Assembly: GCA_033762055.1 (NCBI GenBank)
Contig: JANRLZ010000529.1
Span: forward strand, 1-11,440
Direction: 5' to 3'
From: M3007 sp033762055
GTDB taxonomy: Bacteria; Bacteroidota; Bacteroidia; Chitinophagales; Saprospiraceae
DNA: 11,440 bases
Below the pieces are notes generated by a model. It ran no database searches and was not told the origin of the DNA. It saw only the letters and a program-made list of their open reading frames with translations. The translations under genes and the position numbers were made by a program. Positions 7,490 to 11,440 of the stretch are shown piece after piece; position 1 is the stretch's first letter, and the number at the start of each line of letters is the position of its first letter.

Positions 7490-8232
7490 AATTTTTCCCC
7501 CTTGTTTTCGCCTGGCTCTTGGGCCATTGTACCCTGTTTGCGCAATCAGCGCACAAGCATTTGCGCAAAGGGGATCAGGCATATACACGCGACCAATACA
7601 AGATAGCGGAAAAACACTACAGAAGTGCCGCCGATTTGAATTACGGCGAACCACTGGCGGTGTATAACCTCGGCAATGCTTTGTACAAACAAGGCAACTG
7701 GGAGGATGCCGCGCAGCGTTACGCCCAGGCAGCCAATAACGCAAAAACAACCGGGCATCGCGCCGACGCCCTCCATAACCTCGGCAATGCCCTGCTGAAG
7801 CAACGCAAATTCGAACAGGCAGTTGGCGCCTACGAAGAAAGTCTGCGCCTGCGACCTGCCGACCCCGAAACAAAAATGAACCTGCAAATGGCCCGTAAAA
7901 AACTCCGGGAAGAACAACAAAAACAACGGGAAAAAGAACAGCAAAACCAGCAGCAACAACCCAACGATCCACAGAACGCCGACCAGCCACCAACAAAAAG
8001 CCCGCAAAACGGAGAGGATACCCCCAACAGTCCGCCACAGGAATCCCCCGCTCAACAACCCTCCACTCCACCACCATCAGAGCCGAAGCAAGACCGGCAG
8101 CAAGAATTAAAAAAAGGCGAGGCCAAAAAACTGCTCGAAACCGCCATCGGCGCCGAAGACCGAAAAAATGCCCAGAAATACCGCGCCGCCCAGCAACAAT
8201 CCGGAAAAAAAGGATCAAGAAAGGATTGGTGA
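7486..8232 (+). CDS. batC: BatC-type periplasmic TPR protein
   Basis: A 248-residue exported protein with a signal peptide (residues 1-19, FAWLLGHCTLFAQ). About three tetratricopeptide units follow (roughly 22-55, 57-90, 92-125; note YNLGNALYKQGNWEDAAQRY and LHNLGNALLKQRKFEQAV). Then comes a charged helix (KLREEQQKQREKEQQ), a low-complexity Gln/Pro/Asn-rich linker to about residue 205, and a conserved C-terminal tail with LLETAIGAEDRKNAQKY and final KDW. The order TPR, linker, short helix and terminal DW is typical of BatC in Bacteroidota. The start overlaps the batB stop by four bases, and the partner is presumably BatB on the periplasmic face (inference). It is followed by a convergent regulator gene instead of batD or batE. 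The linker makes the opposite strand open, but that frame is not a gene. Confidence 0.88.
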   Translation: MKFFPLVFAWLLGHCTLFAQSAHKHLRKGDQAYTRDQYKIAEKHYRSAADLNYGEPLAVYNLGNALYKQGNWEDAAQRYAQAANNAKTTGHRADALHNLGNALLKQRKFEQAVGAYEESLRLRPADPETKMNLQMARKKLREEQQKQREKEQQNQQQQPNDPQNADQPPTKSPQNGEDTPNSPPQESPAQQPSTPPPSEPKQDRQQELKKGEAKKLLETAIGAEDRKNAQKYRAAQQQSGKKGSRKDW

Positions 8233-8259
8233 GCCGGCGGATGGCGGACAGTGAGCCGG
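8229..8259. repeat. Short repeat between convergent batC and the regulator gene
   Basis: GTGAGCCGG occurs at 8229-8237 (overlapping the batC stop) and at 8251-8259. CCGGC at 8234-8238 could also pair with GCCGG at 8255-8259. The gap between the convergent stops is only 32 bp and holds no T-tailed terminator, so this weak hairpin is the only candidate for ending transcription from either side. Confidence 0.25.
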
Positions 8260-8264
8260 AGCAT

Positions 8265-8987
8265 TCAAGCGCCAATCACTTTTCCCTTGACCAATTCCAT
8301 AACTGCTTCCCGGTAGTTTTCACCGATTGCAATCGGCGTACTCAGCCCTTTGAGTCGAATACAACCACTTTCAATGCCTGTGATGCGGGCAACAGGGACG
8401 ATAAACGACTTGTGAACCCGCATGAATTGCAGGGTTGGTAACTGCTCTTCCATGCGTTTCATGCTGGTATTGACCAAGGTTTTTTTACCGCCGGCATGGA
8501 TAGCCACATAGTTTTTCATGCCTTCGATGAAGGCGATGTCGCTTAGTTCAATTTTGAGCAGTTTCCCCTTTTGCTCTGTTTTCACAAAAATAAAATCGTG
8601 TTCGGCCGGCTCTGCGATGCGTTCCCGGTGTGGGCCAAGCACTTCAACCGCTTTTTGCACCGCCGTCAGAAAACGGGGTAAACGAATGGGCTTGAGCAAA
8701 TAATCCACCACGTGTAATTCATATCCCTCCAGGGCATATTCGCCATAAGCAGTCGTTAAAATAACCTTGCATTTACCGCGAATAGATTTGATAAATTCAA
8801 TACCCGAAAGTTCCGGCATCAAAATGTCGAGAAAAATCAGATCAATCGCCTGCTCCTGCACCGCCTGCAGCGCCTCCAATGGATGGGTAAAACAGCCTGC
8901 GAGATGCAACTGCGGCGTCTGTTGCACGTAGTGCGACAATATATCTATAGCGTGTTGTTCGTCGTCAACAATGATACAATGAATCAT
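8265..8987 (-). CDS. LytTR-family response regulator (LytR/AlgR type)
   Basis: A 240-residue cytosolic transcription regulator. The receiver domain spans residues 2-115: acidic pair D8-D9 in IIVDDE, phosphoacceptor D54 in LIFLDILMP, the switch threonine in ILTTAYGEYAL, and K99 in VVDYLLKPI. A LytTR DNA-binding domain follows (about 133-236), with FIFVKTEQKGKLLKI, IAFIEGMKNYVAIH, LVNTSMKRMEEQLP, FMRVHKSFIVPVARI and IAIGENYREAV. LytTR domains bind direct repeats spaced by about two helical turns, and a phased GTTGAT array lies upstream of this gene. The partner is the LytS-type kinase encoded 189 bp upstream on the same strand. The long gap and candidate private promoter suggest the regulator can be expressed apart from the kinase. 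Its target genes are unknown; the divergent haloperoxidase gene next to the kinase is one guess. Confidence 0.93.
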   Translation of the reverse strand: MIHCIIVDDEQHAIDILSHYVQQTPQLHLAGCFTHPLEALQAVQEQAIDLIFLDILMPELSGIEFIKSIRGKCKVILTTAYGEYALEGYELHVVDYLLKPIRLPRFLTAVQKAVEVLGPHRERIAEPAEHDFIFVKTEQKGKLLKIELSDIAFIEGMKNYVAIHAGGKKTLVNTSMKRMEEQLPTLQFMRVHKSFIVPVARITGIESGCIRLKGLSTPIAIGENYREAVMELVKGKVIGA

Positions 8988-9002
8988 GACTCATTACTTT
9001 AG

Positions 9003-9037
9003 ACTGTTTTAAAACCTCGTTTGAGGTTAAAGACAGT
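9003..9037 (-). repeat. Imperfect inverted repeat next to the response-regulator start
   Basis: The core is AACCTC (9013-9018), a four-base loop, then GAGGTT (9023-9028). Outer arms ACTGT (9003-9007) and ACAGT (9033-9037) are also complementary, with A/T-rich unpaired bases between. It ends 15 bases before the regulator ATG, downstream of the candidate transcription start near 9049. It could be an operator or a leader hairpin; with no following T tract it is not a typical terminator for the kinase mRNA. Confidence 0.45.
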
Positions 9038-9052
9038 TTCAGTGGAAGGGGT

Positions 9053-9060
9053 GAAAAATA
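9053..9060 (-). promoter_or_regulatory. Candidate -7 box TATTTTTC for the response-regulator gene
   Basis: On the minus strand TATTTTTC differs from TAnnTTTG only in the last base. It lies about 40 bases downstream of the GTTGAT array and about 65 upstream of the regulator ATG, a sensible position for a promoter activated from the array. No good -33 element was found. Confidence 0.3.
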
Positions 9061-9097
9061 TAGTTGACGTAAAGTGGTTATGAAAACGGCAGATTGA

Positions 9098-9153
9098 AAC
9101 AACCTGACAATCAATTATATCAACCTGATAAACCTTCATCAACCATTATCAAC
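9098..9153 (-). promoter_or_regulatory. Helically phased GTTGAT array, candidate LytTR binding region
   Basis: Read on the minus strand, six hexamers similar to GTTGAT begin at 9153, 9143, 9133 (GTTTAT), 9124, 9115 (ATTGAT) and 9103 (GTTGTT), giving steps of 10, 10, 9, 9 and 12 bases. Two of them lie in an 11-base direct repeat (CAACCTGAYAA on the plus strand, 9100-9110 and 9121-9131) offset by exactly 21 bases, the start-to-start spacing typical of LytTR half-sites. Known LytTR half-sites centre on GTTNAT/GTTNRK, which these resemble. The array lies between the kinase stop and the LytTR regulator gene. Binding is inferred. Confidence 0.45.
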
Positions 9154-9176
9154 TGCCTCTACACTCACCGTTTCCA

Positions 9177-10229
9177 TCACAGCCCATCTATCTGCAATTC
9201 AACGGCATAAAAGTCGGTCTGGTCCGCCACCATCAACCTGAAACGTTCCCCATAAGCCAGTTCCAGTCGTTTTTTGATGTTTTCCAGGCCAATACCGGTA
9301 GTTAATTGCTTGGGGCCGTTTTTCTTTTTGTTTCGGCAATAAAAAACAAGTCGCCCGTCTGTCGCCTGCAAGCGGATTTCCAGCGGATGCGATGGGTCGT
9401 TCAAATCACCGTGTTTAAATGCATTTTCCACCAGCGTAATCAGAACAAAGGGGACGATCAGAACGCCGTCCAACAAACCACTCACCTCAAACTGTACCTG
9501 CAAACGGTGATCGAAACGCATCTGGTGAATTTTTATCACATTGTTGACATGTTCCACTTCATCTGTCAGCAAAGCTTTTCCGTCCTGCCGGGTATGTTCA
9601 CTCAGCGCGTAGCGCATGATATCGCTCAGGGTTAATATTCCTTCCGACAACTCTTCAGAGTAAGGCAGCGATTTTGCGTAGAAAAAGTTCAGGGTATTGT
9701 GTAAAAAATGCGGGTTGATCTGCGCTTTCAGAAAATTAAAATTCGCCTGCGCTTTTTCCATCTCCAACTGAAGTTTTTGCGCCTCCCAGATGCGTCGTTG
9801 TATCAAAGCCTCCCGCACATTGGTCAGATAAGCAAAAATAAAACTAAGAATCAGCATCGGCAGCATGTGCTGCATGGTCGTACACCATAAATCGGGCAGA
9901 GAAGAATATGTTTCTCCTATCGCAACGGGCAAAAAACTGTACAACACGCCGTGATACGCAAACGACAGGAGGATGATTTTGCCGATAAACCGCAAATATG
10001 CGCCCAGCCGCTTTCGACCGGTGATAAGTTGATAAAAAATGTTGAGACTGAGATAGAGAAAAGCGATGTGGAAAAACAACGCCTGTCCGGTTTGCAACAG
10101 ATTCAGCCAGAAAGGGGGCGCCCCCCCATCAGCGGTTGCCCGATAAGGCAACAGCAAACAAATGATTGCCATTGAACCAAATAGCAACAGCAACCAACGC
10201 AAGCGGTATCGTACTTTAAACCGAAACAT
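9177..10229 (-). CDS. LytS/YehU-type sensor histidine kinase
   Basis: A 350-residue inner-membrane kinase. Four membrane segments lie at about 10-27, 46-69, 80-102 and 118-137, with short loops and no sizeable extracytoplasmic domain. A helical linker (about 140-168, QRRIWEAQKLQLEMEKAQ) joins the His_kinase domain, with phosphoacceptor H174 in AQINPHFLHNTLN. The HATPase domain has the N box VENAFKHG (267-274) and the G box GIGLENIKKRL (312-322). Start choice: an ATG at 10277 adds 16 residues (MPVLPVPSAG...), but an exact TAnnTTTG box at 10245-10238 lies inside that extension and a membrane-protein-like start MFRFKVRYRLRW follows it, so 10229 is preferred. It phosphorylates the LytTR regulator encoded downstream (inferred from pairing and orientation). 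The signal is unknown. It is divergent from the haloperoxidase gene. Confidence 0.92.
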   Translation of the reverse strand: MFRFKVRYRLRWLLLLFGSMAIICLLLPYRATADGGAPPFWLNLLQTGQALFFHIAFLYLSLNIFYQLITGRKRLGAYLRFIGKIILLSFAYHGVLYSFLPVAIGETYSSLPDLWCTTMQHMLPMLILSFIFAYLTNVREALIQRRIWEAQKLQLEMEKAQANFNFLKAQINPHFLHNTLNFFYAKSLPYSEELSEGILTLSDIMRYALSEHTRQDGKALLTDEVEHVNNVIKIHQMRFDHRLQVQFEVSGLLDGVLIVPFVLITLVENAFKHGDLNDPSHPLEIRLQATDGRLVFYCRNKKKNGPKQLTTGIGLENIKKRLELAYGERFRLMVADQTDFYAVELQIDGL

Positions 10230-10237
10230 ATCGGGCA

Positions 10238-10245
10238 CAAAAGTA
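10238..10245 (-). promoter_or_regulatory. -7 box TACTTTTG for the histidine kinase gene
   Basis: On the minus strand TACTTTTG matches TAnnTTTG exactly and ends eight bases before the ATG at 10229. Transcription start would fall about four bases before the ATG, giving a near-leaderless mRNA, and this decides the start codon over the one at 10277. The -33 region is not convincing. Confidence 0.45.
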
Positions 10246-10248
10246 GGG

Positions 10249-10305
10249 CCGGCAGACGGTACCGGCAGCACAGGCATTGCCCTTTACGTACCGACAATCT
10301 GCCGG
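10249..10305. repeat. Three copies of CCGGCAG in the kinase/haloperoxidase intergenic region
   Basis: CCGGCAG occurs at 10249-10255 and 10262-10268 on the plus strand and as CTGCCGG at 10299-10305 on the opposite strand. All lie between the two divergent candidate promoters, immediately upstream of the kinase -7 box. They might be operator half-sites for a regulator of either gene; the regulator is unknown. Confidence 0.3.
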
Positions 10306-10343
10306 TTGGTGTAATATTTCCTCCGACCGTTTAACGCCATAAA

Positions 10344-10351
10344 TAGGTTTG
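10344..10351 (+). promoter_or_regulatory. -7 box TAGGTTTG for the haloperoxidase-family gene
   Basis: TAGGTTTG matches TAnnTTTG exactly. A TTTC at 10317-10320, 23 bases upstream, is a poor -33 candidate. Transcription would start near 10355, leaving an A-rich leader of about 28 bases before the ATG at 10384. Confidence 0.45.
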
Positions 10352-10383
10352 CCGGTAAAGTTAACAAACAAAAACACCTGTTT

Positions 10384-11440
10384 ATGCCGCTTAAACGAAT
10401 TTTGCCACTCTTGCTTTTTATCGGATGGGCCATCGTCATTCCTGCACAAATTGAACCCGCTGCGGGTGAATGGAAAACCTGGTTTGCCGGACCAGCCAAA
10501 GATTACCGACTGCCTCGACCTATTGCCTTCAACTCTGAAATCGGAACCGTTCTCACTGCACAACGCCAACTGGATACTGCCACCCTGCAACAAATCACCT
10601 TCTGGAACGCCGGCGCTCCCGGCTATCGCTGGCAGGAAATGATACAGCAAATATGGATGTCGGCGGGAGATATCGAAAAGGGCATGCGGGCTTATATGCT
10701 CATGGGAACGGTTACTTACGATGCAACCATTGCTGCCTGGGACAGCAAATATGCCCACAAGCGCCCGCGTCCGTTCGAGACCGACAAACGGATTAAGTTA
10801 AAAATTCCGGCGCCCAACAGTCCATCCTACCCCTGCGAACATTCGGTGGCTGCCGGTGTGGGCGCCACTATTCTGGCGCATTTTTACCCGCATTTAGCCG
10901 ACTCGGTACAACGCATGGCACAACAGGCCATGGATTCGCGGGTGGCTGCCGGAGCGGCTTTCCCGAGTGATGCCCGGGCAGGATTTGATCTGGGAAAAAA
11001 GATCGCAGAAAAGGCGCTGGAAATGACACGCGATTACACCCAAACCGCACCCTGGGACGGCAAACGCCCCGATCAGCCCGGTGTCTGGCAAGGCAAACAT
11101 CCCATTGCTCCCATGGCCGGCCAGTGGAAACCACTGATGTTGAAGAGCGGCGACGAATTCCGCCCCGGCCCTCCACCTGATTTTGCCGGTGATATGGCCG
11201 AGTTGAAGAACTTCAAACCCAATTTTATGACCACTTCGAATGCGTTTTTCTACGCATTTCATTCGTTTTGGGATGAATTGTTGCACAAAAAAATCTTTGA
11301 ATATAACCTGCACCTCAATCCGCCGCAGGCAGCACGCATGTATGCACTCGCCGCTGTGGGTTATTACGACGGATTTATTGCCTGCTGGGATGCCAAATAC
11401 GCCTACTGGGGAACCCGCCCGGATCAATACGACCCGTCCT
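10384..11440 (+). CDS. Secreted vanadium-dependent haloperoxidase / PAP2-family protein, C-terminus off the right edge
   Basis: 352 codons are present and the frame is open at the window end. A signal peptide (residues 1-22, RILPLLLFIGWAIVIPAQ) implies export. The helical domain carries PAP2/haloperoxidase phosphate- or vanadate-binding motifs: K122-x6-R129-P130 in KYAHKRPRP, PSYPCEH ending in H153 (the PSGH position, with Cys-Glu for Ser-Gly), and S185-R186 in SRVAAGAAFPSD. In the last, position 192, normally the vanadate-linking or nucleophilic His of SRx5H, is Ala. After a linker with GVWQGKHP and FRPGPPPDF, a second similar half begins (residues about 285-352) with its own K338-x6-R345-P346 in KYAYWGTRP. 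Activity (halide oxidation or phosphate ester hydrolysis) cannot be told from sequence, and the second half may hold the working site. It is divergent from the kinase gene. The annotation is to family only. Confidence 0.8.
   Translation, partial: MPLKRILPLLLFIGWAIVIPAQIEPAAGEWKTWFAGPAKDYRLPRPIAFNSEIGTVLTAQRQLDTATLQQITFWNAGAPGYRWQEMIQQIWMSAGDIEKGMRAYMLMGTVTYDATIAAWDSKYAHKRPRPFETDKRIKLKIPAPNSPSYPCEHSVAAGVGATILAHFYPHLADSVQRMAQQAMDSRVAAGAAFPSDARAGFDLGKKIAEKALEMTRDYTQTAPWDGKRPDQPGVWQGKHPIAPMAGQWKPLMLKSGDEFRPGPPPDFAGDMAELKNFKPNFMTTSNAFFYAFHSFWDELLHKKIFEYNLHLNPPQAARMYALAAVGYYDGFIACWDAKYAYWGTRPDQYDPS

Noticed and set aside
7028..8275. A 415-codon open frame on the minus strand opposite batB and batC
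   Set aside because: It is antisense to two well-supported genes; its protein is Arg/Cys/Phe-rich and low in family-like motifs, and the openness follows from codon bias and the Gln/Pro linker of batC.
9098..9153. CRISPR or microsatellite explanation for the GTTGAT array
   Set aside because: Units are only six bases with variable fill and about one-turn spacing; CRISPR repeats are far longer, and the fill is not a simple tandem repeat.
10230..10277. Longer start for the histidine kinase at 10277
   Set aside because: The extension contains an exact TAnnTTTG promoter box and adds a Pro-rich non-membrane segment before a normal membrane-protein start at 10229.

Overview
The window looks like chromosomal DNA of a Bacteroidota bacterium, probably from the Saprospiraceae/Chitinophagales side, though that finer placement is inference. 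The reasons are a DAHP synthase fused to a C-terminal chorismate mutase, a BatB-BatC pair, a LytS/LytTR two-component pair, a very long Ig-repeat secreted adhesin, no Shine-Dalgarno sequences, and several matches to the Bacteroidota -7 promoter box TAnnTTTG just upstream of start codons. No RNA gene, insertion sequence, CRISPR array or prophage was seen.

Layout. Positions 1-4356 (minus) hold the first 1452 codons of a giant secreted Cys-rich repeat protein that runs off the left edge. It has a signal peptide, an N-terminal beta-rich domain, nine Ig/PKD-like units of 87-92 residues, and two copies of a 275-residue compound module. Divergent from it, and about 70 bp away, is a YggS-type PLP-binding protein (4427-5080). 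It is followed by the bifunctional DAHP synthase/chorismate mutase (5240-6367), which commits carbon to the shikimate pathway and converts chorismate to prephenate. Next comes a translationally coupled batB-batC pair (6494-8232): a membrane-anchored VWA protein and a periplasmic TPR protein. The batA, batD and batE genes that usually accompany it do not flank it. Converging on batC is a two-component system on the minus strand: a LytS-type histidine kinase (9177-10229) upstream of a LytTR response regulator (8265-8987). Divergent from the kinase is the 5' part of a secreted vanadium-haloperoxidase/PAP2-family protein (10384 to the right edge).

The most interesting non-coding DNA is the 189-bp gap between kinase and regulator. 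On the coding strand it has six GTTGAT-like hexamers at 9-12 bp steps (one helical turn), then a candidate -7 box, then an imperfect 35-bp inverted repeat next to the regulator start. This is the arrangement expected if the LytTR regulator controls its own gene from a private promoter, although binding itself is inferred. Also notable are -7 boxes so close to the yggS, batB and kinase start codons that their mRNAs would be nearly leaderless, a CCGGCAG motif present three times in the kinase/haloperoxidase intergenic region, and a haloperoxidase whose first catalytic-type half lacks the final histidine while a second such half begins just before the window ends.

The genes do not form one pathway. 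They read as ordinary core genes (yggS, aromatic synthesis, bat) beside cell-surface and regulatory genes. No clearly new multi-gene system is evident; the novelty candidates are regulatory or architectural.
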